A DNA stretch of 64,000 nt from Microvirga ossetica (GTDB lineage: Bacteria; Pseudomonadota; Alphaproteobacteria; Rhizobiales; Beijerinckiaceae): NCBI RefSeq assembly GCF_002741015.1, contig NZ_CP016616.1, positions 4,614,501 to 4,678,500 of the forward strand, given 5' to 3'. The notes beneath the pieces are model-generated. The model saw nothing but the letters and a program-made list of their open reading frames with translations. It was not told the origin of the DNA and made no database searches. A program made the position numbers and the translations under genes. Position 1 is the stretch's first letter, and each line of letters starts with the position of its first letter. Shown in pieces: positions 55,021 to 64,000 of the stretch.

Positions 55021-57542
55021 GCGACACCTCCGGCGGTCCGAGCAACGGGAGCAGCTTCCGGCATCGTCCTGACCGGCGCCGTGAAGCGACGCAGGCGCAG
55101 GGCGTTTCCGAGAACGAAGACGCTTGAGAGCGCCATCGCACCCGCCGCGAAGATCGGCGAGAGCAGTGTGCCGTCGAGCGGATAGAGCACGCCGGCGGCG
55201 ACCGGGATCAGCAGCACGTTATAGGCGAAGGCCCAGAACAGGTTCTGCCGGATATTGCGGATCGTCGCCTTCGACAGGGCGATGGCATTCACGACGCCGC
55301 GCACGTCGCCGGACATGAGCACCACGTCGGCGCTCTCGATGGCGATGTCGGTGCCGGTGCCGATGGCAATGCCGATATCGGCTTCCGCGAGCGCAGGCGC
55401 ATCGTTGATGCCGTCGCCGACGAAGGCGATGCTGCCATGTGTATTACGCAGCCGCTTCAGGGCGTCGACCTTGCCGTCGGGCAGAACCTCGGCGATCACC
55501 TCGTCGATGCCGATCCGCTTGGCGATGGCCTCGGCAGTCCTGCGGTTGTCGCCGGTGATCATCGCGACCTTGAGGCCCAACGCATGGAGCGATGCAATCG
55601 CCTCCGGCGTCGAGGGCTTGACCGGGTCGGCGACCGCAACGATGGCGGCGAGCCTGCCGTCGATGGCGGCATAGAGCGGGCTCTTGCCCTCGGTCCCGAG
55701 ACGGGAGGCCGCACCCGAAAGGGCGGATACATCGAGCCCGAGCTTTGTCATGAAGCGGTCGGCTCCCACGTCGACCTTGCGCCCCTCGACCCGTGCCGAG
55801 ACGCCGAAGCCGGGCACGGCCTCGAAGCTTTCCGTCGACGGAAGCGACAGGCCGCGTTTCTCGGCCGCCGCAACGATGGCCTGCGCGATCGGATGCTCGG
55901 AGCGGCTTTCCACGGCCGCGACGAGCCGCAGGGCGTCCGCTTCCGCGAATCCCTCGGCGGTGACGAAGTCCGTCAGCTCCGGACGCCCGAGCGTCAGGGT
56001 GCCGGTCTTGTCGAGGGCGACGACATCGACTTCCTTCAGGCTCTGCAGAGCCTCACCCTGCCGGAAAAGCACCCCGAGTTCCGCCGCGCGGCCCGTGCCG
56101 ACCATGATCGAGGTCGGTGTCGCAAGTCCCATGGCGCAGGGGCAGGCGATGATCAGCACCGCCACGGCATTCACCAGCGCGAAGGTCATGGCCGGCTCTG
56201 GGCCGAAGATCAGCCAGATCAGGAAAGTGAGGGCGCCGGCCGCGATCACGGCCGGCACGAACCACGCGGTCACCCGGTCGACCAGGGCCTGGATCGGCAG
56301 CTTTGAGCCTTGGGCCTGCTCGACCATACGGACGATCTGGGCAAGCACAGTGTCGGCGCCGATGCGGGTCGCGCGGAAGGTGAAGCTGCCGGTCTTGTTG
56401 ATTGTGCCGCCGACGACCTCGGCGCCTTCCATCTTCTGCACTGGCACCGGCTCGCCGGTGATCATCGACTCATCCACGAAGGAGGAGCCCTCGATAACCT
56501 CGCCGTCGACCGGGATCTTCTCGCCGGGGCGGACCTGGACGATGTCGCCGGCGAGCACCTGATCGAGCGGGACCTCGCGGGCCTCACCGTCGCGCAGGAC
56601 GCGGGCGGTCTTGGCCTGCAGCCCCATGAGGCGCTTGATCGCCTCGGAGGTGCGGCCCTTCGCCTTGGCTTCGAGATAGCGCCCGAGCAGGATCAGCGTC
56701 ACGATCACCGCGGCGGCCTCGTAATAGACGTTGTCCATGCCGGCGGGCAGGGCACCGGGCAGGAAGGTGGCCACCACCGAATAGGCATAGGCGGCGCTGG
56801 TGCCGAGAACGACGAGCGAGTTCATGTCGGGCGCGCGTCGCAGGAGGGCAGGGATCCCTTTGCGGAAGAAGCGCAGGCCCGGACCGAACAGGACCAGGGT
56901 GGTCAGGGCGAATTGCAGGTACCAGCTCGTCCGGTGCCCGAGCGTGCCCATCACCCAATCGTGGATCGCCGGGACGAAGTGCGAGCCCATTTCGAGGATG
57001 AAGACGGGCAGGGTGAGGACCGCCGCGAGCAGCAGCGCGTGTTGCAGGCCGGCAATCTCGGCCTCGCGAGCCGCCCGTTCGTGGTCGGTCACGGTGCTGT
57101 CCTGGCGCAGCTTGGCTCCGTAGCCGGTCTGCTCGACGGCAGCGATCAGCCGCCCCGCCACGTCCGAGCCGCCGAGATAGCGGACCGACGCCCGCTCGGT
57201 GGCGAGATTGACATTGGCCTCGATCACGCCGGGAACGCGCTCCAACGCCTTCTCGACCCGGTTGACGCAGGAGGCGCAGGTCATGCCTTCGATCGTCAGG
57301 TCGAGCGATTGGGCCGAGGGCTCATAGCCCGCCGCCCGGATCGCGTCCGCCACGGCGACCGGGTCTGCCGTAGCCGGGGCGAATTCCACATGCGCCCGCT
57401 CCGTCGCCAGGTTGACATTGGCGGCCGTCACGCCAGCGACGGAACGGATCGCCTTCTCCACGCGGCCGACGCAGGAAGCGCAGGTCATCCCCTGAATCGG
57501 AATGTCGATGGAATCGGTGGGGGCAAGGTTGCCGGCGGCCAT
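55017..57542 (-). CDS. copA: Cu(I)-exporting P1B-type ATPase
   Basis: 841 residues. Two N-terminal HMA domains with C21/C24 and C89/C92 (GMTCASC in each), eight membrane helices, actuator motif TGEP, transmembrane CPC (IACPCAMG near 465), phosphorylation site DKTGTLT near 510, and GDGINDAP in the hinge. Pumps Cu(I) to the periplasm. ATG 57542 follows AGGAG; longer starts lack a site. The upstream CueR promoter and downstream cueR make a self-contained copper response. Confidence 0.97.
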   Translation of the reverse strand: MAAGNLAPTDSIDIPIQGMTCASCVGRVEKAIRSVAGVTAANVNLATERAHVEFAPATADPVAVADAIRAAGYEPSAQSLDLTIEGMTCASCVNRVEKALERVPGVIEANVNLATERASVRYLGGSDVAGRLIAAVEQTGYGAKLRQDSTVTDHERAAREAEIAGLQHALLLAAVLTLPVFILEMGSHFVPAIHDWVMGTLGHRTSWYLQFALTTLVLFGPGLRFFRKGIPALLRRAPDMNSLVVLGTSAAYAYSVVATFLPGALPAGMDNVYYEAAAVIVTLILLGRYLEAKAKGRTSEAIKRLMGLQAKTARVLRDGEAREVPLDQVLAGDIVQVRPGEKIPVDGEVIEGSSFVDESMITGEPVPVQKMEGAEVVGGTINKTGSFTFRATRIGADTVLAQIVRMVEQAQGSKLPIQALVDRVTAWFVPAVIAAGALTFLIWLIFGPEPAMTFALVNAVAVLIIACPCAMGLATPTSIMVGTGRAAELGVLFRQGEALQSLKEVDVVALDKTGTLTLGRPELTDFVTAEGFAEADALRLVAAVESRSEHPIAQAIVAAAEKRGLSLPSTESFEAVPGFGVSARVEGRKVDVGADRFMTKLGLDVSALSGAASRLGTEGKSPLYAAIDGRLAAIVAVADPVKPSTPEAIASLHALGLKVAMITGDNRRTAEAIAKRIGIDEVIAEVLPDGKVDALKRLRNTHGSIAFVGDGINDAPALAEADIGIAIGTGTDIAIESADVVLMSGDVRGVVNAIALSKATIRNIRQNLFWAFAYNVLLIPVAAGVLYPLDGTLLSPIFAAGAMALSSVFVLGNALRLRRFTAPVRTMPEAAPVARTAGGVA

Positions 57543-57573
57543 GGTTAATCTCCTGATCCTCATATGGGAACAG

Positions 57574-57604
57574 GGTGTAATCCTTCCAATGATGGGAAGG
57601 TCAA
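57574..57604 (-). promoter_or_regulatory. CueR-type promoter of copA
   Basis: Minus strand: -35 TTGACC (57604-57599), a 19-base spacer, -10 TACACC (57579-57574). The spacer holds the dyad CCTTCC-catcatt-GGAAGG (57582-57600), which fits the consensus ACCTTCC-N7-GGAAGGT of E. coli copA and cueO boxes. The over-long spacer is the hallmark of MerR-activated promoters. Confidence 0.9.
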
Positions 57605-57794
57605 GCGGGCTCATAAAAGCCATTTCCGGCTTTGCCGGCGAACGGGCCCCTGCATCGCCCGGTAGGAACCATGCCTACGCCTGGGTCATTGATCCGACAC
57701 GTTCGGCAGGTAGGCGGGCACGAGCGATTTCCCGCTTGTGCCGGATGCTGCGGTGCTTTTAGCTTTTCACGAACGATTGAGCCGGTACTGACCT

Positions 57795-58604
57795 TTGAAG
57801 CATAGCGACAAACAGGGGCGAACCCTTCGGATCCTGACCTATAACGTCCATCGCTGGCTTGGCACGGACAGGCAGATCTCACCGAACCGGATCACCGATG
57901 TCATCGCCTCCTGTAATCCCGACATCGTGGCTCTGCAGGAGGTTCGCGTTGGGCGCGTCCGGCCGGGCGAGATCGACCAGGCGGCCTCGGTGGCATCTGC
58001 GCTGGGCATGGATCTGCACTTCCAGCCCACGATCCGCATTCTCGGCGAGCAGTACGGGATTGCCGTTCTCGCCCGTCACTCCTCCAGGATCGTCCGGTGC
58101 GGGCGCCTGCCGACCCAGTCGACGCGGCAATCCTTCGAGAAGCGCAGCGCCCTCTGGGTCGAGGTCGAGGTTGAGGGCCAGACGATCCAGGTCATCAATG
58201 CACACCTGTCCCTGCGCTCGGGCGAGCGGCGGACGCAGGCTGCGGCCCTGATCGGGCCGGAATGGATCGGCCACCCCGATTGCACCGGACCCGCGGTGCT
58301 TCTAGGCGATTTCAATGCGCCGCCTTATTCACGCTCCTACAGGATGATCGCCCATCGGATGCAGGATGCACAATTGTCGAATTCGTTCGGCGAGCCGCAG
58401 CCGACATTTCACACGCGGGCGCCCGTTCTGCGCCTCGATCACGTCTTCGTCACGAAATCGATCGAGGTGGTCGATGCCGGGCCGGTGCGGAACGCGCTGA
58501 CCCGGGTGGCGTCGGATCACTTTCCTCTCCTTGCGGAACTGCGCGTCCGGAAGAAGCCTGCTGTGGCTGTGGGAAGCAAGGCGAAAGAGGGTGTGCTGTT
58601 CTGA
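57795..58604 (+). CDS. Endonuclease/exonuclease/phosphatase-family hydrolase
   Basis: 269 residues. EEP fold: LRILTYNVHRWLGTD, DIVALQEVRVGRV (metal-binding Glu), VINAHLSLRSGER (His), LLGDFNAPPYS (Asp/Asn) and RVASDHFPLLAEL (Asp-His). Acts on a phosphodiester, either nucleic acid or phospholipid/inositol phosphate. The start appears to be TTG; no ATG lies upstream in frame and the ribosome site is poor. It is divergent from copA, 252 bases away. Confidence 0.85.
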   Translation: MKHSDKQGRTLRILTYNVHRWLGTDRQISPNRITDVIASCNPDIVALQEVRVGRVRPGEIDQAASVASALGMDLHFQPTIRILGEQYGIAVLARHSSRIVRCGRLPTQSTRQSFEKRSALWVEVEVEGQTIQVINAHLSLRSGERRTQAAALIGPEWIGHPDCTGPAVLLGDFNAPPYSRSYRMIAHRMQDAQLSNSFGEPQPTFHTRAPVLRLDHVFVTKSIEVVDAGPVRNALTRVASDHFPLLAELRVRKKPAVAVGSKAKEGVLF

Positions 58605-58741
58605 GACTCCCAACCGATTTAATGAAACAAAGTATCAATTAGTCTAATGCGCCTTGAAAGCGCCACGCTGTGACGTAGTAATGAGCCATCGTGTTACGTT
58701 ATATATTTCATCTCCCGAGGGGCGCGGGAGGAAGGAGCGCG

Positions 58742-59356
58742 ATGAAGCTGTATTACACCCCCGGAGCGTGTTCGCTTGCGCCCCGCATCATCGCCTGCGA
58801 GGCCGGCCTCGAGATCGAATACGACAAGGTCGATCTCAAGACGCAGACCACAGCGTCGGGTCGTGACTTCATCCGGATCAATCCCAAGGGATACGTGCCG
58901 GCCCTGGTCCTGCGCAACGGAGATATCCTGGCCGAGGTGCCCGTCATCCTCGAATATCTCGCCGATCAGGCGCCGGCCGCCCGTCTGTTGCCGAAGCTCG
59001 GGTCGCTCGAACGCTACAGGGTCAAGGAATGGTTCGATTTCACCGGCACCGAACTTCATAAGGGCTTCGACCCGCTCTGGGTCGCGCCCATGCCTCCGAA
59101 GGCGCGGCAGCTGGCCGTCAATCATCTCCAGCGACGGTTCGCATACCTGAACCAGAGCCTCGGGGGACGCCCCTATCTGGCGGGCCAGCATTTTACGGTC
59201 GCCGATGCCTATTGCTTCACCGTGCTGAGCTGGGCCCGCTTCCACCGGGTCGACCTCTCCGCTCACACGGCCATCGTCGACTACATGGCCCGGGTCTCGG
59301 CCCGCCCGATGGTGAAGCAGGCCCTGGCTGCGGAGGGTTTGCTCGTGCAGGCGTGA
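58742..59356 (+). CDS. Glutathione S-transferase, beta-like
   Basis: 204 residues. N-terminal thioredoxin fold starting KLYYTPGACSLAPRIIAC with the beta-class Cys in the CSLAP motif; cis-proline loop GYVPALVL; glutathione site EVPVILEYLAD. C-terminal helical domain with HFTVADAYCFTVLSW. Conjugates or reduces electrophiles in the cytosol. ATG 58742 follows GGAG. Confidence 0.94.
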   Translation: MKLYYTPGACSLAPRIIACEAGLEIEYDKVDLKTQTTASGRDFIRINPKGYVPALVLRNGDILAEVPVILEYLADQAPAARLLPKLGSLERYRVKEWFDFTGTELHKGFDPLWVAPMPPKARQLAVNHLQRRFAYLNQSLGGRPYLAGQHFTVADAYCFTVLSWARFHRVDLSAHTAIVDYMARVSARPMVKQALAAEGLLVQA

Positions 59357-59414
59357 CGAGGCGGTGCCAAAGGGCCTTGCCAGGGAACGGCAAGGCAGCT
59401 AGGCACCCGTTGCT

Positions 59415-60230
59415 ATGCTTCCTGTCTCCGTCTTCATCATCGCCAAGAACGAGGCCGACCGGATCGGCCCGACGATCCGCGCCGTCCGCGGCCTGACGGA
59501 CGATCTGGTGGTGGTGGATTCCGGCTCGACGGACGGGACTCAAGGTGTGGCGGAAGAACTCGGCGCCCGCGTCGTCTACAATCCCTGGCCGGGCTATGGC
59601 CTGCAGAAGCGCTTCGCCGAGGATCAGTGCCGGCACGACTGGCTTCTGAACCTCGATGCCGACGAGGAAGTCTCTCCGGCGCTGCTCGCGGAGATCAAGG
59701 CCCTCTTCGCCCAGGGCGAGCCGCCCTGCCAAGCCTATGGCATCCGCATTGCCGAGACGTTTCCCGGCGAGAGAGAGCCGCATCCTCTGGCCTACCGGGT
59801 CGCGCCCGTCCGGCTGTACCGCCGGGATGCCGGCCGGTATTCCTCCTCCCTCGTGCACGACCGGGTCGACCTGGCGCCGGGGACGAAGATCGGCAAGCTG
59901 AAGGGCCTCGTGCACCATCGCTCCGTGCGCTCCCTCGGCGACCAGCTTGCTAAGCTCAACAGCTACACGGACCAGCAGGCCGTCGATCTCGAAGTCAGAG
60001 GCGTCTCGATCCCGACCTGGCGGGTCTATTTCGAGTTTCCGGCAGCCTTCCTGAAGGCCTATTTCGGGCGGCTGCATTTCCTGCGCGGCACCTATGGTTT
60101 CCTGATCGCCATGAACTACGCCACCTGGCGTCATCTGCGCCTGGCCAAGCACTATGAGCGCAAGCGCCTGAGCGCGCTTGCCAAGGCGAATTCCAGGACT
60201 GGCGAGCGCAAGGAAACGATCAGCGGCTGA
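59415..60230 (+). CDS. Family 2 glycosyltransferase (lipopolysaccharide core type)
   Basis: 271 residues. GT2 fold: SVFIIAKNEADRIGPTIRAV, VVVDSGSTDGTQGVAEELGA, and DxD in LNLDADEEVSP. The C-terminal amphipathic part (YFEFPAAFLKAYF, GLIAMNYATW-like) resembles WaaE/KdtX heptose-core glucosyltransferases that sit on the inner face of the membrane. The acceptor is not known. The convergent RidA gene ends 3 bases away. Confidence 0.9.
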   Translation: MLPVSVFIIAKNEADRIGPTIRAVRGLTDDLVVVDSGSTDGTQGVAEELGARVVYNPWPGYGLQKRFAEDQCRHDWLLNLDADEEVSPALLAEIKALFAQGEPPCQAYGIRIAETFPGEREPHPLAYRVAPVRLYRRDAGRYSSSLVHDRVDLAPGTKIGKLKGLVHHRSVRSLGDQLAKLNSYTDQQAVDLEVRGVSIPTWRVYFEFPAAFLKAYFGRLHFLRGTYGFLIAMNYATWRHLRLAKHYERKRLSALAKANSRTGERKETISG

Positions 60231-60233
60231 AGG

Positions 60234-60587
60234 TCAGAGCGCAGCGACGACCTGGATCTCCAGCGCGTAGTCCGGGTCCGCAAGCCGGGATTCGACGCAA
60301 ATCCGCGCCGGAGCCTGACCGGGCAGCACCCAGGCATCCCAGACCGCATTCATCTCGTCGTAGGACGCGATATCCGCCAGCCAGATGGTCGCGCGCAGAA
60401 GCCTGGACTTGTCGCTGCCGATCTCCGCAAGCGACTGCTCGATCTGGGCGAGAATGTCCCGGGTCTGTTCGGCGACCGAGAGGCCGAGGGTAGTCTCGGG
60501 GACATAGCCCGAGAAGTGAGCCGTATCACCGAGGATGACGAGATCGCTGTAGCGTGCGGCAACGCCGATGCGCCGAATGTCTGTCAC
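60234..60587 (-). CDS. RidA/YjgF-family deaminase
   Basis: 117 residues. The RidA marks are present: HFSGYVPE near 25, DILAQIEQSLAEIGSDKSRL, and the active-site Arg in PARICVESRLADPDYALEI. Removes reactive enamine/imine intermediates from pyridoxal enzymes. Length normal. Single gene. Confidence 0.92.
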   Translation of the reverse strand: MTDIRRIGVAARYSDLVILGDTAHFSGYVPETTLGLSVAEQTRDILAQIEQSLAEIGSDKSRLLRATIWLADIASYDEMNAVWDAWVLPGQAPARICVESRLADPDYALEIQVVAAL

Positions 60588-60736
60588 GATGGTCTCCGCT
60601 CGCCTGAGGCTTCGGTCAGCCTCGTATCACAGTACTGCCTGCCCGTGCCATCGGCGATACGGCTGGCGGGCAGGTGATGTTCGAGGGGAGCGCAGACGCG
60701 GCCCGTCGCGTTCGCCGGACCGCTCGATGATCTGCT

Positions 60737-61192
60737 TCAGGAAGAAGGTTGGGCCTCATCGATCAGGCGGGCGAGGCGCTGGAGGGCCAACTGGTACCCT
60801 TGCGTGCCGAAGCCGGCGATCACTCCTGAGGCCACAAGGGACACATAGGAATGGTGCCTGAAGGATTCGCGCTTGTGCACGTTGGAGATGTGCACCTCGA
60901 TGATCGGGAACTCGCAGGTATTCAGCGCGTCGAGAATGGCGACTGAGGTATGCGTGAAGGCAGCTGGGTTGATCACAATGCCGCCTGCACGTTCCCGGGC
61001 TTCGTGGATCCAATCGATGATCTGGTACTCGGCATTGCTCTGGTGAAACTCGATCTCGAGCTTGAGCTCACCGCCAACGCGGCGGCAATCCGCCTCCACA
61101 TCCGCTAAGGTTTCATACCCGTAGATCGCAGGCTGGCGCTTCCCGAGAAGGTTGAGATTGGGGCCATTCAGGACGTAGACGATGCGGCTCAT
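60737..61192 (-). CDS. aroQ: Type II 3-dehydroquinate dehydratase
   Basis: 151 residues. Motifs [17 protein letters not shown] with the flexible-loop Arg and catalytic Tyr, [17 protein letters not shown] and [17 protein letters not shown] with the catalytic His. The dodecameric type II enzyme. It serves either chorismate synthesis or, more likely here, quinate/shikimate breakdown, as a quinate/shikimate-type dehydrogenase and TRAP transporter lie to the right. ATG 61192 follows GGAAAG. Confidence 0.94.
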   Translation of the reverse strand: MSRIVYVLNGPNLNLLGKRQPAIYGYETLADVEADCRRVGGELKLEIEFHQSNAEYQIIDWIHEARERAGGIVINPAAFTHTSVAILDALNTCEFPIIEVHISNVHKRESFRHHSYVSLVASGVIAGFGTQGYQLALQRLARLIDEAQPSS

Positions 61193-61546
61193 GATGACTT
61201 TCCTTCCTGTTGCGATTGGTTGCGTCTGTCTCAAGTTTGTCGTTTCGCCGAGAACGCCCAATCCAAGGTCTGCTCTGGACAGTTGTCTGGGTCACATCCG
61301 TCAGTCCGAACCAATGGTGCCGAACGTCTCCGCTCAACGGATACGCCCTGGGACAGCCCCCTGCATGTGAGACAAAAGTCTGCGCTGGGCGCATGTTATT
61401 GAATCGATTTTGCTTTTGGTATGCATCTGTTGCGGATGAACTATGTCCCATTTCCCCTGGTACGCAGGGATTCAAGGATCCATATCTTGCAAAAATACCA
61501 AGAAGGAAACGCCTGAGGTCACGTTCTCTCCGAGAAAGATCCTCTC
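61193..61546. other. Intergenic region upstream of aroQ
   Basis: About 350 bases with falling GC toward 61400 (TTATTGAATCGATTTTG). It should hold the leftward aroQ promoter. I saw no convincing operator copy of the palindrome found before the dehydrogenase. Confidence 0.35.
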
Positions 61547-61723
61547 ATGGCCAACGTTCATTTCCCTATCGAAGACCTGCCCAACCACAAGGCAGCAATC
61601 CGCACAGGCTCATGGCTTCAACTGTTCGGTCGGCTTTTTGCGAAAATGGCTAAGCTTGTCGATGACGCGACCGAAACCCGTCACGCAGCTCGCCGCCAAC
61701 GATATGCGGCGCTTCTCGGCTGA
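61547..61723 (+). CDS. 58-residue basic protein of unknown function
   Basis: MANVHFPIEDLPNHKAAIRT begins the frame; the C-terminal half is an amphipathic, basic helix (LFGRLFAKMAKLVDDATETR followed by HAARRQRYAALLG). The composition is coherent from ATG to TGA and looks coding, with only a weak GAGAAAGA site upstream. It runs opposite to the TetR gene, ending 37 bases before that gene's stop. Family not recognised. Confidence 0.45.
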   Translation: MANVHFPIEDLPNHKAAIRTGSWLQLFGRLFAKMAKLVDDATETRHAARRQRYAALLG

Positions 61724-61760
61724 CCGCCCGCGTCGTTGCGCCCCCTGTCTCGCGTCAACG

Positions 61761-62429
61761 TCACTTCTTCAAATAGCGGATAACCGTATCGATTACGGTT
61801 TCCCGCCGTTTCGCCAGCATTTCCTGGGACGACATATCCTTTTTGAAGATCTGGGAGAACGTTGCGCGATTGGAGACATTGAAGAAGCACAAGGCGCTGA
61901 TCGTCATGTGCAGGTCGATTTCATCGATGCCTTCACGGAAGACACCATCCGAGACGCCTCGCTCGTAGATCTCACGCAATGTGTTGATCACGGACACGTT
62001 CAGGTCTTGGATCGCTCGCGAGCGTGCAAGATGAACCCCTTGGTGGATATTCTCGACCATCACGAGGCGAATGAAGTCTTCATTCGAGTTCTGATAATCG
62101 AATGTGAAGCCCACAAGAGCCCGGATTGCGGCCTCCGGCTCCAGATCGACCAGATCTAATGTCGCCTCGATCTGCCTGATACGCCGGTAAGCGTCTTCGA
62201 GCACCGCAACGAACAATCCCTCCTTATCCTCGAAGTAGTAGTAGATCATCCGCTTGCTGGTGTTCGTCTGGGCGGCGATCTCGTCCACCCGCGCTCCGCT
62301 ATAACCTTTCTCGGCAAATTCCCTGGTTGCGACCGCCAAGATGTTCTGCCGTGTCAGTTCAGGATCGTAACCGCCACGGCCGGAGGTCGACCGCTTGGTA
62401 ATGTGACGGGAGGGTTTAACGTCATGCAT
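61761..62429 (-). CDS. TetR-family regulator of the shikimate/quinate locus
   Basis: 222 residues. TetR HTH at about 25-70: RQNILAVATREFAEKGYSGA, VDEIAAQTNTSKRMIYYYFE. C-terminal domain all helical with a TetR_C-type end (MLAKRRETVIDTVIRYL). ATG 62429 was used; a GTG at 62447 is possible. Divergent from the dehydrogenase gene, which carries a TetR-type palindrome in its promoter, so repression of that operon is the likely role, with a ring compound as inducer. Confidence 0.9.
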   Translation of the reverse strand: MHDVKPSRHITKRSTSGRGGYDPELTRQNILAVATREFAEKGYSGARVDEIAAQTNTSKRMIYYYFEDKEGLFVAVLEDAYRRIRQIEATLDLVDLEPEAAIRALVGFTFDYQNSNEDFIRLVMVENIHQGVHLARSRAIQDLNVSVINTLREIYERGVSDGVFREGIDEIDLHMTISALCFFNVSNRATFSQIFKKDMSSQEMLAKRRETVIDTVIRYLKK

Positions 62430-62634
62430 CGCGGGGACATCCTTCACGCCCAGTCATGGACAATCCTCTCGTCACCTGGATCTTCTTCCGGGCAATGGCT
62501 CAGCACGAACCCGTTTCGTGGGCAAGGCGGATTAGGCGTCAACGTGAAAGCTCCAAAGGGCCCAATCAAAGGGAACGCAAGCTTTGTTCGTCTAAAGGCG
62601 TAGAGGCGCAGTTAAAAAACACCGATCACCCCCG

Positions 62635-62660
62635 TTGACTATACTAACTAGTTCGTACAT
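62635..62660 (+). promoter_or_regulatory. TetR-type operator inside the promoter of the dehydrogenase/TRAP operon
   Basis: -35 TTGACT (62635-62640) followed by the near-perfect palindrome TACTAACTAGTTCGTA (62642-62657, one mismatched pair) and TACATT as possible -10 with a short 15-base spacer. A palindrome filling the spacer is the usual layout for TetR repression. The remaining leader to 62768 shows no gene. Confidence 0.6.
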
Positions 62661-62768
62661 TAATCCCACTGCCCGCCGGATGCAAGCGATCGAGCAGAGA
62701 AATGCCGCGATCCTGGGCAAGAATGAGGAAAAGCTCCGACTGCGCGTCGGATTACCGAGAGGGACGTC

Positions 62769-63737
62769 ATGGTCATGCCCACTGAAGGCATCCGACATGC
62801 TGACTCCTTGCTTCATGCAGGTGGCGTCTGTTTCCAGCCTGCAGAGGCTCCTAACGCCGGGGCTGCCAGCCTGAGCCCTGCGGCAGAGTACGCCCGCGCC
62901 AAGTCCGTCCTCGTCGGTCTGATTGGATCCGGCATCCAGGCCTCCCGCACGCCGGCTATGCATGAGCGCGAGGGGGCTGAGCAGGGCCTGCGGTACATTT
63001 ATAAACTGATCGATCTCGACGAGCTTCGGATCGGACCGGAAGCTCTGCCCGAGCTCGTCACAGCAGCGCGGCGGATGGGCTTCGCCGGCCTGAACATTAC
63101 CTATCCCTGCAAGCAGGCTGTTATTCCGCTGCTCGATGAGTTGACGCCCGACGCCCAAGCGCTCGGTGCGGTCAACACAGTCGTGTTCCGCGACGGGCGC
63201 AGCATCGGCTGCAACACCGATTGGTGGGGCTTTGCCGAGAGCTTCAAGCGCGAGCTGGCCGACGTTGCCCGCGATCGGGTGATCCAGTTCGGAGCCGGCG
63301 GCGCAGGCGCCGCCGTGGCTCACGCCCTGCTGACTCTCGGGGTAGGCCAGCTCCGCATCGTCGATACGGATGCGAGCCGCGCCCAGCGGCTTGCGACTGA
63401 GTTATGTACACGCTTCGGTTCGGAGCGCGCGATCCCGGAAGGCGATCTCGAAAAGGCCTTGTCGGACGCGAACGGGGTGGTCAACACCACGCCGGTCGGC
63501 ATGGCGAAGTATCCCGGCATGCCGTTGCCCGCGCACCTTTTGCATCCCGCTCTCTGGGTTGCCGACATCATTTACTTCCCCCTTGAGACTGAACTGCTGC
63601 GGACAGCGCGCGGCATGGGCTGCCGCACCATGGGGGGCGGAGGAATGGCCGTCTTTCAAGCCGTTGGAGCCTTCCGTCTGTTCACCGGAGTTGAACCGGA
63701 TCCCGAACGAATGAGGCAACACTTTCAATCGATGTAA
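62769..63737 (+). CDS. Quinate/shikimate dehydrogenase-type AroE family enzyme
   Basis: 322 residues, about 45 longer than AroE at the N-terminus. Catalytic Lys K115 (LNITYPCKQ) and Asp D151 (CNTDWWGF), N136, cofactor loop GAGGAGAAVAHALL. The substrate motif is ASRTPAMHEREG, that is Ser-x-Thr, the pattern of quinate/shikimate dehydrogenases (QsuD type), instead of the Ser-x-Ser of biosynthetic AroE. NAD-like specificity is suggested by IVDTDASRAQ with Asp after the glycine loop. ATG 62769 follows GAGGGA. The next gene is a TRAP permease subunit. Confidence 0.9.
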   Translation: MVMPTEGIRHADSLLHAGGVCFQPAEAPNAGAASLSPAAEYARAKSVLVGLIGSGIQASRTPAMHEREGAEQGLRYIYKLIDLDELRIGPEALPELVTAARRMGFAGLNITYPCKQAVIPLLDELTPDAQALGAVNTVVFRDGRSIGCNTDWWGFAESFKRELADVARDRVIQFGAGGAGAAVAHALLTLGVGQLRIVDTDASRAQRLATELCTRFGSERAIPEGDLEKALSDANGVVNTTPVGMAKYPGMPLPAHLLHPALWVADIIYFPLETELLRTARGMGCRTMGGGGMAVFQAVGAFRLFTGVEPDPERMRQHFQSM

Positions 63738-63787
63738 CGCGTCCGCTCCAAAAACAACAATAAGGACGCCAGATACAGGAAACGCCG

Positions 63788-64000
63788 ATGCACATGATCG
63801 TTGAAGGCTACTTCAAGCTGCTAAAGATCCTGATTGCCCTCTTCCTGGCGATCATGGTCGTTCTCGTTTTCGGCAACGTGGTGCTGCGTTACGCCTTCAA
63901 CTCCGGCATTACGGTCTCGGAGGAGGTCTCGCGCTGGCTCTTCGTCTGGCTGACCTTCCTGGGCGCCATCGTGGCCCTGCGCCAGCATGGCCATCTCGGT
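63788..64000 (+). CDS. TRAP transporter small permease (DctQ-like), N-terminal part
   Basis: 71 codons are visible before the window ends. Helices ILIALFLAIMVVLVFGNVVL and WLFVWLTFLGAIVAL, with the family motif SEEVSRWLFVW between them, identify a DctQ-type subunit. It starts 50 bases after the dehydrogenase, with AGGAAA as ribosome site. The large permease and binding protein should follow. Likely substrate: quinate, shikimate or another ring acid, by context. Confidence 0.9.
   Translation, partial: MHMIVEGYFKLLKILIALFLAIMVVLVFGNVVLRYAFNSGITVSEEVSRWLFVWLTFLGAIVALRQHGHLG

Overview
The window is high-GC DNA of an alphaproteobacterial type, with dense short-spaced operons, DUF1127 and DUF982-like small proteins, a CueR/CopA pair and Rhizobiales-style interspersed palindromes. 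The best fit is the order Hyphomicrobiales, perhaps a Methylobacteriaceae/Microvirga-like genome. That placement is inferred from gene style and was not tested by a search.

Region 1 (1-15 kb) is a stress block. It holds a partial glutathione-independent formaldehyde dehydrogenase, a stand-alone AAA+ disaggregase of ClpK/ClpG type, an Hsp20 directly upstream of a Lon protease, a multi-PAS/response-regulator/LuxR fusion, a second zinc alcohol dehydrogenase, a secreted SMP-30/Yellow-like protein and a pore-domain channel with a degenerate selectivity filter. It ends in an IS110 transposase fragment.

Region 2 (15.7-23 kb) carries an aldo/keto reductase and then one leftward operon. Its order is FadR-type regulator, 3-hydroxyisobutyrate-dehydrogenase-like enzyme, two polar-amino-acid-type permeases, ATPase, binding protein, RpiB-like isomerase and ribokinase-like kinase. 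A palindromic FadR-type operator overlaps the promoter. The mix of an amino-acid-type importer with pentose-phosphate enzymes suggests an uncharacterised catabolic route.

Region 3 (23-45 kb) is accessory and partly decayed. Intact genes include an orphan TAXI lipoprotein, a serine hydrolase, a papain-like peptidase fused to an alpha/beta hydrolase, a secreted esterase-like protein and a ribose-type ABC operon. That operon may start at a CTG codon and is flanked by two degraded IS5-family transposases. Among these lie many broken genes: a secreted protein with an ATA start and an amber stop, a phage antirepressor fragment, a catalase/DyP remnant, a frameshifted glycoside hydrolase and a TetR tail.

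Region 4 (45-60.6 kb) is ordinary chromosome: galE, DoxX, LolA with a long Pro/Ala linker, purC, tyrS, a homocysteine methyltransferase, an L,D-transpeptidase, a tyrosine phosphatase, the copA-cueR operon with a clear 19-bp-spacer CueR promoter, an EEP phosphohydrolase, a GST, a glycosyltransferase and RidA.

Region 5 (60.7-64 kb) looks like a quinate/shikimate utilisation locus: type II dehydroquinase, a TetR regulator, a quinate/shikimate-type dehydrogenase behind a TetR-like operator, and the start of a TRAP transporter.
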